A stretch of DNA of 64,000 nt from Brachybacterium sp. YJGR34 (GTDB taxonomy: Bacteria; Actinomycetota; Actinomycetes; Actinomycetales; Dermabacteraceae): assembly GCF_003347015.1 (NCBI RefSeq), contig NZ_PNFB01000004.1:62001-126000 (forward strand), given 5' to 3'. Numbering within the stretch: position 1 is the stretch's first letter; each line of letters opens with the position of its first letter. Position numbers and translations under genes: made by a program. The notes under the pieces were generated by a model. It was not told the DNA's origin. It did no database searches and saw only the letters and a program-made list of their open reading frames with translations. Positions 17,091-26,058 of the stretch are shown here, piece by piece.

Positions 17091-18425
17091 TCAGAGTCCT
17101 TTCTGGGCGAGGGCTGGTTCGGCCTGCGCGGTGTCGTGGTTGTCGATCAGGTCGCTCATGGAGGTCTCCCGCGCGAGCAGCACGCAGACGGCGCTGATCG
17201 CGCAGACCCCCACGAGGAACAGCGCAGGGGGCCAGTAGGAGAAGCCGAAGGCGGCCGAGAGGGTGAGGGCGATGGCCGGGGTCGGTGCGGCGCCGATGAG
17301 CGACGAGCCCTGGTAGACCACGCCGAGGCCGGTGTAACGGGTGGGGGTGTCGAACATCTCCGCGAAGAACGCGCCCTGGATGCCGAACATGCAGCCGGTG
17401 CCGACGGCGACCAGGACCACGATGGCGAGCCAGATGAACAGCGTGTTCTGAGTGGCGAGGATCGGGAAGTAGAGCAGTCCGCCGATGCCGCAGACGATCA
17501 CGCCGAAGAGGTACACGGGGCGCCGGCCGATCCGGTCCGAGAGGGCCCCGATCAGAGGCAGCAGAGCGAACTCTACGGCCGCGGCGATGACGAAGCCGGT
17601 GAGGATCATCTGCTTGTCCAGGCCCAGGTGGACGGTCGCGAAGGAGATCGCGAAGACGTTGATGACGTTGAAGGTGACGGCATCGGCCAGGCGGGCGCCG
17701 ATGCCCAGCAGCAGGTTCTTCCAGCCGAAGCGCAGGAGGTGGAAGAGCGGCACGCGGGCGACCGTCCCAGCGGACTGGAAGGCGGTGGTCTCGGGCACCC
17801 TCGATCGCATCACCAGGGCGATCACGACGAAGACGCCCGACAGGAGGAAGGGCAGGCGCCAGCCCCAGCTGTAGAGCTGCTCATCAGGGAGCAGGGTCAC
17901 CAGGGCGATCACGCCGCTCGAGACGAGCAGGCCCGCGGGGGTCCCCATCTGGTGGAAGCTCCCCATGAACCCGCGCCTGCCCGTGGGGGCGGACTCCAGG
18001 GCGAGCAGCGTGCCGCCGCCGAACTCGCCGCCGATCCCGATGCCCTGGAGCAGTCGCATGCCGATCAGGAGCACGGCGGCCCAGGAGCCGATCGCGTCAT
18101 GGGTGGGCAGCAGGCCGATCACGGCGGTGGCACCGCCGATGAGGAGCACGGTGATCAGCAGCATCGGCTTGCGTCCGATGCGATCGCCGAAGTGGCCGAA
18201 CAGGAGCGCACCGAGAGGGCGGGTGAGGAATCCGGCGGCGAAAGCTCCGAAGGACTCGATGGTCGAGACCGTGGGGTCGTCGCCCGGGAAGAAGAGGACC
18301 GGGAAGATCAGGCCCGCTGCGGTCCCGAACAGATAGAAGTCGTACCACTCGATGAAGGAGCCGGAGAAGGCCGCTCGTACTGCCTGCCAGGGATTGTGCG
18401 TCCCCTGTGGTCGGGTGCCGGTCAT
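17091..18425 (-). CDS. MFS transporter, metabolite:H+ symporter (MHS) type
   Basis: A 444-residue twelve-helix major-facilitator protein. The loop 2-3 motif is 'GHFGDRIGRKPMLL', the helix-4 region reads 'RLLQGIGIGGEFGGGTLLALE', and 'GALSDRIGRRPVYL' repeats the motif in the second half. These match the MHS family (shikimate, citrate, proline/betaine transporters). As the first gene of an operon with the sulfatase, it probably imports the sulfated (or phosphonated) organic acid that the sulfatase cleaves. GGAGG precedes ATG 18425. The divergent SorC gene is the likely regulator. Confidence 0.92.
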   Translation of the reverse strand: MTGTRPQGTHNPWQAVRAAFSGSFIEWYDFYLFGTAAGLIFPVLFFPGDDPTVSTIESFGAFAAGFLTRPLGALLFGHFGDRIGRKPMLLITVLLIGGATAVIGLLPTHDAIGSWAAVLLIGMRLLQGIGIGGEFGGGTLLALESAPTGRRGFMGSFHQMGTPAGLLVSSGVIALVTLLPDEQLYSWGWRLPFLLSGVFVVIALVMRSRVPETTAFQSAGTVARVPLFHLLRFGWKNLLLGIGARLADAVTFNVINVFAISFATVHLGLDKQMILTGFVIAAAVEFALLPLIGALSDRIGRRPVYLFGVIVCGIGGLLYFPILATQNTLFIWLAIVVLVAVGTGCMFGIQGAFFAEMFDTPTRYTGLGVVYQGSSLIGAAPTPAIALTLSAAFGFSYWPPALFLVGVCAISAVCVLLARETSMSDLIDNHDTAQAEPALAQKGL

Positions 18426-18453
18426 CGGTCCTCCAAAGTCGCCATTAACTCAT

Positions 18454-18495
18454 CGCTCGTTTGAGCGTTCACGTCTCTCATGAGAGCCGTGTGAA
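18454..18495. promoter_or_regulatory. Operator cluster between MFS-sulfatase operon and SorC regulator
   Basis: Two palindromes: CGCTC-GTTT-GAGCG (18454-18467), and the perfect CTCTCATGAGAG (18475-18486) flanked by TTCAC (18468) and GTGAA (18491-18495). The CTCA/TGAG core matches the sites beside the second SorC gene at 50735-50798. The most likely ligand is the regulator at 18562-19512. Confidence 0.6.
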
Positions 18496-18561
18496 GCTAC
18501 CAGTCGTCGACGGTGCTCGCAAGAGCGGGCGGGTCGCACTTCTGAGCGGTATGCTCGGCGC

Positions 18562-19512
18562 ATGGATCGTCGACGACAGCACGCGGACCCGGAGCTCGTG
18601 CTGCGGGTCGCCCGGGCGCACTACCTCAGGAACCTCTCCCTGGTGCAGATCGCCGAGGAGGAGGGCATCAGCCGCTTCCAGGTGGCGCGTCTGCTCGCCT
18701 TCGCTCGGGAGAGCGGCATCGTCGAGGTCCGGGTGCATGACGAGCCCGGCGTGGACCTCGAGCTCGCCGAGGAGCTTGCCGCCGCGCTCGACATCACGCG
18801 GTGCGTGGTGGTGGGCCGTTCCCGCGCCCTCGGCATGATGCCGACCCTCGACGCGGTGGCGGGCGCCGTCGCTCGCGAGCTCACGCGGGTGGTGCGGCCG
18901 GGGCAACGCCTGGGGCTCACGTGGAGCAGGGTCATCGAGAAGCTCCCGGAGCACCTCAAGGACCTTCCCCCCGGGGAGGTGGTCCAGCTGGCGGGGGCGC
19001 TCTCCTTCGATGGGGATCGCCTGGGATCCGTCGAGGTGATCCGCGAGGTCGCCCGTGAATCCGGAGGGACCGCGTACCCGTTCTACGCCCCGCTGTGGGT
19101 CGGCGATGCACGGACGGCGGACTCACTCATCGCCCAGCCTGAGATCGCTCGCTGCCTCGAGCTCATCGCGGACCTCGATGTCGCGGTGGTGTCGGTCGGG
19201 CACTGGAGCGAGCGCGGCTCGGCGGTCTTCCCACTGGTGCCGCGGGACCTCGCCGCGAGCGTGCAGGACAGCGGGTGCATCGGCGAGGTGAGCGGCCGGC
19301 TCCTGGACAGGGAAGGCGTCTCGATCCCCTCAGCACTCGACAGCCAGATCATCGGCATCACAGCAGATCAGCTGCGCGCCGTGCCCGAGCGCCTCGCCAC
19401 CACCTATGGCGAGTATCGGGCCGAGGCGACCATCGCCGCCGTGCGCGCCGGGTTCGTGAGCGCGCTGGTCCTCGACGAGCCGCAGGCCCGGCGGATCCTC
19501 GCGATGCTGTGA
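18562..19512 (+). CDS. SorC-family sugar-binding transcriptional regulator
   Basis: A 316-residue regulator with an N-terminal helix-turn-helix ('LVQIAEEEGISRFQVARLLAFARESGIVEVRV', ~25-57) and a C-terminal sugar-phosphate-binding domain of the SorC/DeoR-CggR fold ('GLTWSRVIEKLPEHL', 'VQLAGALSF', 'IGITADQLRAVP'). The ATG is 6 nt after TATGCT (18550-18555), so the transcript is probably leaderless. It is divergent from the MFS-sulfatase operon, with CTCA/TGAG palindromes between them, so it presumably controls that operon in response to a phosphorylated metabolite. About 30% of its residues look shared with the SorC protein at 50849-51910 by eye. Confidence 0.92.
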   Translation: MDRRRQHADPELVLRVARAHYLRNLSLVQIAEEEGISRFQVARLLAFARESGIVEVRVHDEPGVDLELAEELAAALDITRCVVVGRSRALGMMPTLDAVAGAVARELTRVVRPGQRLGLTWSRVIEKLPEHLKDLPPGEVVQLAGALSFDGDRLGSVEVIREVARESGGTAYPFYAPLWVGDARTADSLIAQPEIARCLELIADLDVAVVSVGHWSERGSAVFPLVPRDLAASVQDSGCIGEVSGRLLDREGVSIPSALDSQIIGITADQLRAVPERLATTYGEYRAEATIAAVRAGFVSALVLDEPQARRILAML

Positions 19513-19586
19513 GCCGACGGCGGCGCGACCGCCGTGCCGCAGACGTCCGTTGCGTGGGATCGTCCTGCGAGAGCGGGGATGTGTCG

Positions 19587-19638
19587 CCCCTGGCGCCTCG
19601 GGTCCCGCCGGTCGTGTGCGGGCTCGGGGCGCCAGGGG
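19587..19638. terminator. Hairpin between convergent SorC and alkylsulfatase genes
   Basis: Perfect 11-nt arms CCCCTGGCGCC (19587-19597) and GGCGCCAGGGG (19628-19638) around a 30-nt loop that can itself pair. Its position between two convergent stop codons suggests bidirectional termination. Confidence 0.65.
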
Positions 19639-19667
19639 AATGACAGTCGGGCGCGGCGATTCAGGGA

Positions 19668-21554
19668 CTACGGCGTGACGATCGCGAAGTTCTTGTCCCC
19701 CGGATCGAGGATGGCGGTGAGCCGGCCCAGCACCGACGCGTCGCCGGTGATCTCCAGGCCCGCCGCGGTGATCGCCTCCGCGGAGCCGGCCGCGAGGGCC
19801 GGCAGCGCCTTCTTGGTGCCGGTGATCGTGGCGTCGGCCGCGTGCATCTGGTCGGCGGCGGTGTACGTGAGCACCCCGTTGGCCAGGCGCAGCCGGTAGC
19901 GGGCGTGGAGATCCGTGAGCACGATGTCGATGCTGAGCTTCTCGTCCCAGGCCTTCGGGCCGTTCACCTGGATGGCGATGGCGTCGAAGAACATCTCGGG
20001 GGTGAGATTGGCGACGACGTCGGGCGCGTTGGTCTCCGTCGGTGTGCCGAACTGGCCGTCGCGGAGCTCCTTGGCGCCGCCGAGGTAGAAGTCGCGCCAG
20101 GTGCCGTTCTCCGCGCCGTAGCCGAGCTGCTCGTAGGTGTCGGCGAGCACCTCGCGGGCCGCGGCGTGGTCGGGCTCGGCGAAGACGGCGTGGTTGGCGA
20201 CCTCCGCGGCCCAGCGGAAGTCCCCCGCGTCGAAGGCCTCGCGGGCGCCGGCGACCAGGGCGTCGACCCCGCCGGCGAGCGTCGCGTAGCGCTTCGCGCG
20301 CTCGACCGGGGTGTGCTCCCACAGATGGGCCGGATTGCCGTCGAAGAAGCCGAGATAGCGCTGGTAGATCGCCCGGACGTTGTGGCTCACGGAGCCGTAG
20401 TAGCCGCGCGCGTTCCAGGCGTTCTCGAGGGACGGCGGGAGCTGGATCTCCTCGGCGATCTCCGGCCCGGTCAGGCCCTTGTTGAGCAGGCGCAAGGTCT
20501 GGTCGTGCAGGTAGGCGTAGAGGTCCCGCTGGTTCTCCAGGAACCCGATCACGCGCTCGTTGCCCCAGGTGGGCCAGTGGTGCGAGGCGAAGACGATCTC
20601 GATCTCGTCCCCCCACAGATCGAGGGTCTCGGTGAGGTACCGCGACCAGGCGTGCGGGTCGCGGACCACGGCGCCGCGCAGGGTCAGCAGGTTGTGGAGG
20701 TTGTGGGTCGCGTCCTCGGCGGCGCACAGCGCCTTGTGGTCGGGCAGGTAGATGAGCATCTCCGAGGGAGCCTCGCTGCCCGGCGCCATCTGGAAGACGA
20801 AGCGGACGCCGTCGATGATCTCCTCGTGGCCCGTCGTGGAGACGGTGTGCGTGGGCGGCACGAAGGACACCTCGCCCACGGAGAGGGTCTGGCCGAGCCC
20901 GGCGCCCACACCGCCCTGCGGGCCGCGGTCCAGCGCCGCGCCGTACATGTAGCCCGCACGGCGGTTCATCGCCACGCCCGCGTACACGTTCTCGGAGACG
21001 GAGTGCTCCACGAAGCCCTCGGGCGCGTAGATCCTCACCGCGCCGGAGTCGATCTCCTCCTGCGAGACGAAGCCCTTGGCGCCGCCGAAGTGGTCGGCGT
21101 GCGAGTGGGTGTAGATGATCGCCTTCACCGGCCGGTTCCCGCGATACTCGCGGTACAGGGCCAGGGCGGCGGCGCCGGTCTCCTTGGACAGCAGGGTGTC
21201 GATGACGATCACGCCCTCGTCGCCCTCGATGATCGAGGTGTTGGACAGGTCCATGCCGCGCACCTGGTAGATCCCGGGGGCCACCTCGAACAGTCCGTCG
21301 ATGGCGGCGAGCTTGGACTGGCGCCACAGGCTCGGGTTCACGGTGTCCGGAGCATCGCCGTCGAGGAAGTCGTAGGTCGAGTTGTCCCAGACCACGGTGC
21401 CGTCGGCGTCGGTGACGGCGCTCGGCTCGCGCCGGCCGACGAGGCCGCGGGTCGCGTCCTCGAAATCCTGGGTGTCCGAGAACGGGAGGCTCTCGAGGAG
21501 GGCCCGCTGCTGCTGGGCGATGGTGGGAGTTGCTGGCTTCGGAGCGGTCGACAT
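19668..21554 (-). CDS. SdsA-like alkyl sulfatase (metallo-beta-lactamase fold)
   Basis: A 628-residue type III alkylsulfatase. The N-terminal metallo-beta-lactamase domain has the zinc motif His150-Ser-His152-Ala-Asp154-His155 and later 'SHHWPTWGN'. The middle ~120 residues ('RAIYQRYLGFFDGNPAHLWEH') match the dimerisation domain, and the C-terminus is an SCP2-like domain that binds the alkyl chain. It hydrolyses primary or secondary alkyl sulfates such as SDS. No signal peptide is obvious, unlike the secreted Pseudomonas SdsA1. I choose ATG 21554 because CACGAT ends 6 nt before it; an ATG two codons upstream is possible. Confidence 0.92.
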   Translation of the reverse strand: MSTAPKPATPTIAQQQRALLESLPFSDTQDFEDATRGLVGRREPSAVTDADGTVVWDNSTYDFLDGDAPDTVNPSLWRQSKLAAIDGLFEVAPGIYQVRGMDLSNTSIIEGDEGVIVIDTLLSKETGAAALALYREYRGNRPVKAIIYTHSHADHFGGAKGFVSQEEIDSGAVRIYAPEGFVEHSVSENVYAGVAMNRRAGYMYGAALDRGPQGGVGAGLGQTLSVGEVSFVPPTHTVSTTGHEEIIDGVRFVFQMAPGSEAPSEMLIYLPDHKALCAAEDATHNLHNLLTLRGAVVRDPHAWSRYLTETLDLWGDEIEIVFASHHWPTWGNERVIGFLENQRDLYAYLHDQTLRLLNKGLTGPEIAEEIQLPPSLENAWNARGYYGSVSHNVRAIYQRYLGFFDGNPAHLWEHTPVERAKRYATLAGGVDALVAGAREAFDAGDFRWAAEVANHAVFAEPDHAAAREVLADTYEQLGYGAENGTWRDFYLGGAKELRDGQFGTPTETNAPDVVANLTPEMFFDAIAIQVNGPKAWDEKLSIDIVLTDLHARYRLRLANGVLTYTAADQMHAADATITGTKKALPALAAGSAEAITAAGLEITGDASVLGRLTAILDPGDKNFAIVTP

Positions 21555-21689
21555 GGCCATATCGTGGCAGACGACACAGAGGTCGACAACACGGGCGCGA
21601 CCCCACGAGGGCGCGGCCTCGTCCGCGAGTGTGGGCGGGCTCGCCCCCGCCCGGGTCGAACCGCACCGCGGCGAACCGTTACACTGGAT

Positions 21690-21781
21690 GCGACCCCTCG
21701 TGCGGTGTCATCTTGCTGAACTCCCCCAGGGCTTGACGGCAGCAAGGGCAGGTGAGCTCTGGCAGGTGCACGAGGGGTCGC
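21690..21781 (+). ncRNA. ffs: Signal recognition particle RNA (4.5S type)
   Basis: The outer helix GCGACCCCTCGTGC (21690-21703) pairs perfectly with GCACGAGGGGTCGC (21768-21781). Inside lies the SRP helix-8 core 'CTGAACTCCCCCAGGGC ... GGCAGCAAGGG', which binds the Ffh M domain. The apical loop reads CTTGACGG rather than the CCGGAAGG seen in mycobacteria. TACACT (21680-21685) sits 4 nt before the predicted 5' end as a -10 box. It partners Ffh in co-translational membrane targeting. Confidence 0.93.
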
Positions 21782-21950
21782 TTCATGCCCGGATCCGGCC
21801 CGAGGGCGGACGGCACCCGCGATCTGCCGGGGGATGTCCCCACCCCCGTCAGGCGGATCTCCCCGTATCCGTGTCCGCGCCGGCGTTCCTAGGGTGGAGG
21901 ACGACGCGGAGCACATCCCCGGCCCGCGCATCCCTCCCCAGGAGCGCCCC

Positions 21951-22793
21951 ATGGCACCCGAGACCGTTCCCTCCTCCTCGTCCACCGCCGTGGCCGCCGT
22001 GCGCCCCGTGCCCGATCTGCGGCGGATCGTGCTGTTCATGGCCATCGCCCTCGTGGTGGGGACCTCCCTGTCCCTGCCCGTCGCCCTCGGTGCCGTGCCG
22101 GAGTCGGCGATCGGCCTGATCGTCCCGCTCGCCCAGCTCTCCCCGCTGCTGGCCGCCTTGGTGGTGCGGCGCCGGGACCAGCCGTGGTGGCGCTCCCTCG
22201 CGCTCGGCGTCCCCTCGTGGAAGCTGCTGGGGATCGCCGCGCTCGCCGCGGTCGCGGCGTTCGTGATGGTGCCGCTGGCTCGGGTGCTGATCGGCATCGG
22301 TGCCGGGGTCCCGCCGGCCGAGTCGATCCCGGTTCTCTCGCTGGCGCTCGCGATCCCGATGATCGCCGTGATGCAGGGGATCTTCGCGATCGGCGAGGAG
22401 GCCGGTTGGCGCGGCTGGTTGCAGACCGAGCTGTCCGGGTTCAGTTTCTGGCCCTCTTCCCTGCTCATCGGCCTGCTCTGGGCGCTGTGGCATGTGCCGA
22501 TCGTGCTCGCCCTGGGGATCGCGCCGCGGGAGATGGTCACCTATCTGGGCACCATCGTCGCCGTCGCCCCGCTGCTCTCCGCCCTGCGCGAGATCTCCGG
22601 CACGGCCTGGGCCGCCGTGATCGGCCACGCCCTGTTCAACAGCGCACGCGTGGCGCTCGAGCAGAACGTGCTGGGGGAGATGGGCCCCGGCACCGCCTGG
22701 CTGTTGGACCTCAGCTCCTGGGCGCTGTGGCTGGCGGTGGCCTGGATGGTCCTGCGCAGCGCGGGCGGCCCGCGCGCCCGCACCGCCGCCTGA
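21951..22793 (+). CDS. CPBP-family intramembrane metalloprotease
   Basis: A 280-residue protein with about seven hydrophobic helices. The CPBP (Abi/CAAX-protease-like) motifs are present: Glu149-Glu150-x3-Arg154 ('GEEAGWRGW'), His181 ('WALWHVPIVL') and His226-x3-Asn230 ('IGHALFNS'). The family includes eukaryotic Rce1 and bacterial proteins linked to bacteriocin immunity or membrane protein turnover. The substrate is unknown. ATG 21951 follows AGGAG at 21940-21944. No functional neighbour is evident; it follows the SRP RNA. Confidence 0.9.
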   Translation: MAPETVPSSSSTAVAAVRPVPDLRRIVLFMAIALVVGTSLSLPVALGAVPESAIGLIVPLAQLSPLLAALVVRRRDQPWWRSLALGVPSWKLLGIAALAAVAAFVMVPLARVLIGIGAGVPPAESIPVLSLALAIPMIAVMQGIFAIGEEAGWRGWLQTELSGFSFWPSSLLIGLLWALWHVPIVLALGIAPREMVTYLGTIVAVAPLLSALREISGTAWAAVIGHALFNSARVALEQNVLGEMGPGTAWLLDLSSWALWLAVAWMVLRSAGGPRARTAA

Positions 22794-22903
22794 TCGTCGG
22801 CCCCGACGCTCGCAGCGGCCCGCGGAACCGACGTTCGGAGGGTACCGACGTGCGCGTGCGGTGCGTACGGTGACCGCAACCGACGTCGAGAGCAGGGGCC
22901 GCC

Positions 22904-24274
22904 ATGAGGATCGAGACCGCGCACCGCGTCGCCCACCCGCAGGCGGACGTCCTGGACTGGTACGACCGGCCCGGGGCGCTGATCCGCCTCACCCCGCCCG
23001 GCCTCGCCACCGCCGATGACCCCGCGGCGGGCGGCCTGCGCACCGGCCGCCTCGTCGGCGCCCGGATCGGGCCCCCGGCGCTGCCGGACCTGGTGCGCCC
23101 GCACTGGATCCTGCGCCACGTCGACGGGGACGGCGCGGGGCGCTTCGTGGACCAGCAGGTGCACGGGCCGTGGAGCTTCTGGCGCCACGAGCACGAGATC
23201 GCCGCCGAGGGCGGCGGCACCGTGGTGCACGATCGCATCGATCTCGAGCTGCCCCGCCGCCTCGAGCGGCTGGCCCCGCTCGCCGCCGCCCAGGTGCACC
23301 GTCTCCTCGCCTTCCGCCACCGGCAGCTGCGCGACGACCTCGCCTTCCACGCCCGCTGGGCGCACCTGCCGCGGCGCACCATCGCGATCACCGGCTCCTC
23401 CGGCATGATCGGCACCCAGCTGGCCGCCCTCCTCGAGACCGGCGGCCACACGGTGCGGCGCATGCTCCGCGAGCAGGAGGTCCGCCCCAGCGAGATCTCC
23501 TGGGACCCTCGGGACGGTCACCTCGACCCGGCCGACCTCGAGGGGGTCGACGTGGTCATCAACCTCGCCGGACGCTCGATCGGCACCCGCTGGACCGCCG
23601 AGGCCCGCCGGGAGATCCGCTCCTCCCGCGTCGCCGGGACCACGCTCATCGCCCGGACGCTCGCGCGGATGTCCTCGGGGCCCTCTGCCCTGGTCCAGGC
23701 CAGCGCGGTGGGACTGTACGGACCGCGCCGGCCGGGCGAGCTGCTCACCGAGGCCGATCCGGGCGGCGAGGGCTTCCTCGCCGATCTGGTGCGGGACTGG
23801 GAGGGTGCCGCGCGCTCCGCCGGCGCCGCCGGACTGCGCCTCGCGCACGTGCGCACCGGGATCGTGCTCTCCGACGCCGGCGGCTCGCTGCTGCCCCAGC
23901 TGCCGCTCTACCTGGCCGGGATGGGCGGGCGGCTCACCGACGCCGCCGCCATGACCTCCTGGATCACCCTCGACGACATGGTGCGCATCTACGCCCACGC
24001 CGCGCTGTCCGCAGACCTGGAGGGGCCGGTCAACGGTGTCGCGCCGCGGCCCGTGAGCGCCGGCGAGTTCGCCCGCACCCTGGGTCGGGTGCTGCACCGG
24101 CCCGCGCGGATCCCGGTCCCGGGGATCGGGCCGCGGCTCGTGCTCGGCGCGGAGGCCGCCGACGAGCTGATCCGCACCGACCAGGACGTCTCCGACGCCC
24201 GCCTCGCGGCCAGCGGCTTCCGGGCCGCACATGGGGAGCTGGAGGACGGGCTGCGCCACCTGCTGCGGCGGTGA
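22904..24274 (+). CDS. TIGR01777-family epimerase/oxidoreductase with N-terminal SRPBCC domain
   Basis: A 456-residue two-domain protein. Residues 1-150 form an SRPBCC/cyclase-like lipid-binding fold ('VDGDGAGRFVDQQVHGPWSFWRHEHEI'). Residues ~162-455 are an NAD(P)-dependent Rossmann epimerase with 'ITGSSGMIGTQLAALLE', 'VINLAGRSIG' and the DUF1731 C-terminus. TIGR01777 members (YfcH, SulA-like) lack an assigned substrate. TACGGT (22866-22871) is a plausible -10 with a ~26-nt leader. The gene ends before a long hairpin shared with the convergent symporter. Confidence 0.9.
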   Translation: MRIETAHRVAHPQADVLDWYDRPGALIRLTPPGLATADDPAAGGLRTGRLVGARIGPPALPDLVRPHWILRHVDGDGAGRFVDQQVHGPWSFWRHEHEIAAEGGGTVVHDRIDLELPRRLERLAPLAAAQVHRLLAFRHRQLRDDLAFHARWAHLPRRTIAITGSSGMIGTQLAALLETGGHTVRRMLREQEVRPSEISWDPRDGHLDPADLEGVDVVINLAGRSIGTRWTAEARREIRSSRVAGTTLIARTLARMSSGPSALVQASAVGLYGPRRPGELLTEADPGGEGFLADLVRDWEGAARSAGAAGLRLAHVRTGIVLSDAGGSLLPQLPLYLAGMGGRLTDAAAMTSWITLDDMVRIYAHAALSADLEGPVNGVAPRPVSAGEFARTLGRVLHRPARIPVPGIGPRLVLGAEAADELIRTDQDVSDARLAASGFRAAHGELEDGLRHLLRR

Positions 24275-24338
24275 CGTCCGGCGGCCGGTGGGGCCGGGCC
24301 GGTGCTGTTCGGGGCAGGTCCGGTGGAGTGAGCGGCCT

Positions 24339-24406
24339 GACCACAGCCAGAATGTGCACAGGTCGGCCTCCGTGAAGGCCTTCGTGTGCACATTCTGGCC
24401 GTGATC
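24339..24406. terminator. 68-bp hairpin between convergent genes
   Basis: 23-nt arms (24339-24361 and 24384-24406) differ at only three positions and share the core CCAGAATGTGCAC. The 22-nt loop carries a further GGCC/GGCC stem. It is probably a bidirectional terminator for the TIGR01777 and symporter genes. It resembles the multi-copy palindromes in size but occurs once here. Confidence 0.7.
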
Positions 24407-24447
24407 GCGCGCCGCACCGCCGGGAGCGGGAGCGTCCCGGGCCGGGG

Positions 24448-25953
24448 TCAGGTGGCGGCGGTCTGCCGCGCGCGCTCCTGGTCGCCCGGCTCCGGCGCGA
24501 GCTCCTCCCCGGTCGCCGCGACCTCGGTGGCGTCCCGGGCCTCCTGGGCGTCGCGGGCCTCCTGGGCCTGCTCGGTCTGGATGGCCTGGAAGGAGGTGCG
24601 GGCGGTGGCGTCGTAGGCGTCCTGGTCGAGGATCTTCTCGCGCTTGGCGACGATCACGCCCACCAGCGACTGCCCGGTGACGTTCAGCGCCGTGCGGCCC
24701 ATGTCCAGGATCGGATCGACCGCGAGCAGCAGGCCCACGCCCTCGAGCGGCAGCCCCAGGGTGGACAGGGTCAGGGTGAGCATCACGGTCGCCCCGGTCA
24801 TGCCGGCCGTCGCGGCCGAGCCCAGCACGGAGACCAGGATGATCAGCAGGTAGTCCGTGATCCCCAGCGGGACGCCGTAGAAGTTCGCCACGAAGATCGC
24901 GGCCAGCGACGGGTAGATCGCGGCGCAGCCGTCCATCTTGGTGGTCGCGCCCAGCGGGATCGCGAAGGAGGCGTAGTGGCGCGGCACGCCCATCCGCTCG
25001 GTGACCGTCTGGGTCATCGGCATGGTGCCCAGCGAGCTGCGGGAGACGAAGCCCAGCGAGGTCGCGGGCCACACTCCGCGGAAGAAGGAGCGGATCGAGA
25101 GCCCGTTGGTCTTCAGCAGCACCGGGTAGACCACCAGGAGCACCAGCAGCAGGCCCACGTAGATGTCGAGGGTGAACACGCCCAGCTGGCCGATCGCCTC
25201 CCAGCCGTAGCTGGCCACCGCGTTGCCGAGCAGGCCCACGGTGCCCAGCGGCGCCAGGCGGATGACCCACCACAGCAGCTTCTGGACGATCTCCAGGGCG
25301 GAGCCGGTGACCTTGAGGAAGGGCTCGGCCTTCTCGCCCACGGAGAGCACCGCCAGGCCCACGGCGATGGAAATCACGAGGATCTGCAGGGCGTTGAAGC
25401 TCAGCGAGACGGAGCCGTCATCGCCCACGTTGCCGGTCAGCCCCAGGAAGTTGGTGGGGACCAGGCCGGTGAGGAAGTCCATCCAGCCGCCCTGGGTGGA
25501 GGAGGCCTCGGCGGTCGAGGCGTCCACGCCGGAGCCGATGCCGGGGCTGGTCAGCGTCCCCAGGCCGATGCCGATCATCACCGCGATGAACGAGGTGATG
25601 GCGAACCACAGCAGCGTCTTGCCCGCCAGCCGCGCGGCATTGGTGACCCCGCGGAGGTTCGCGATCGAGGTGATGATCGCGAGGAAGATCAGCGGCGGGA
25701 CCAGTGCCTTCAGCAGGGTCACGAAGACCGTGCCGAGGGTGTCCAGCGCGACCGTCAGGCCGTTGGGGCCGTCGGCGCCGTCCTCGCCGGCGCCGGGGAC
25801 CGGGCCGATCTGGGCGGCGACCAGGCCCAGCACGATGCCGAGGACGAGTCCGATCAGGACCTGCCAGCCGAAGGGGATGCGGGCGATCGCGCGCAGCGGG
25901 TTGCGCCGGCGCGTCGGTGCCGTCTCGTTCTGGGGAGTGGTGGAGGTGCTCAC
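24448..25953 (-). CDS. Dicarboxylate/amino acid:cation symporter (DAACS family)
   Basis: A 501-residue secondary transporter of the glutamate/dicarboxylate symporter (GltP/DctA/SstT) family. It shows 'IPLGATTKMDGCAAIYPSLAAIFVANFYG' (serine/threonine-rich re-entrant loop) and 'VDPILDMGRTALNVTGQSLVGVIVAKRE', both signature regions, plus eight hydrophobic helices. It imports glutamate, aspartate or C4-dicarboxylates with Na+ or H+. The ~65-residue C-terminal tail is charged (EAQEARDAQEARDATE). The start is GTG 25953, 8 nt after the -10 box TACGGT, so the message may be leaderless or nearly so. Monocistronic. Confidence 0.93.
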   Translation of the reverse strand: MSTSTTPQNETAPTRRRNPLRAIARIPFGWQVLIGLVLGIVLGLVAAQIGPVPGAGEDGADGPNGLTVALDTLGTVFVTLLKALVPPLIFLAIITSIANLRGVTNAARLAGKTLLWFAITSFIAVMIGIGLGTLTSPGIGSGVDASTAEASSTQGGWMDFLTGLVPTNFLGLTGNVGDDGSVSLSFNALQILVISIAVGLAVLSVGEKAEPFLKVTGSALEIVQKLLWWVIRLAPLGTVGLLGNAVASYGWEAIGQLGVFTLDIYVGLLLVLLVVYPVLLKTNGLSIRSFFRGVWPATSLGFVSRSSLGTMPMTQTVTERMGVPRHYASFAIPLGATTKMDGCAAIYPSLAAIFVANFYGVPLGITDYLLIILVSVLGSAATAGMTGATVMLTLTLSTLGLPLEGVGLLLAVDPILDMGRTALNVTGQSLVGVIVAKREKILDQDAYDATARTSFQAIQTEQAQEARDAQEARDATEVAATGEELAPEPGDQERARQTAAT

Positions 25954-25961
25954 GGCGAACG

Positions 25962-26012
25962 ACCGTACGCCTCGGTCCTCCGGGATTCAACAAAACTTCT
26001 ATGTGGTCACAT
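25962..26012 (-). promoter_or_regulatory. Promoter and candidate operator of the DAACS gene
   Basis: Minus-strand TTGAAT (25990-25985), 17 nt, TACGGT (25967-25962) give a near-ideal promoter. Upstream, the palindrome ATGTG-GT-CACAT (26001-26012) lies in an unusually AT-rich stretch (~25984-26030). It is centred ~50 bp above the start site, a typical activator position for a Crp/GntR-type protein. Confidence 0.6.
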
Positions 26013-26058
26013 TAGCTGTGTTTGGGGGTTCGGGAGATGCGGCAGGCGCTGACCTCGA

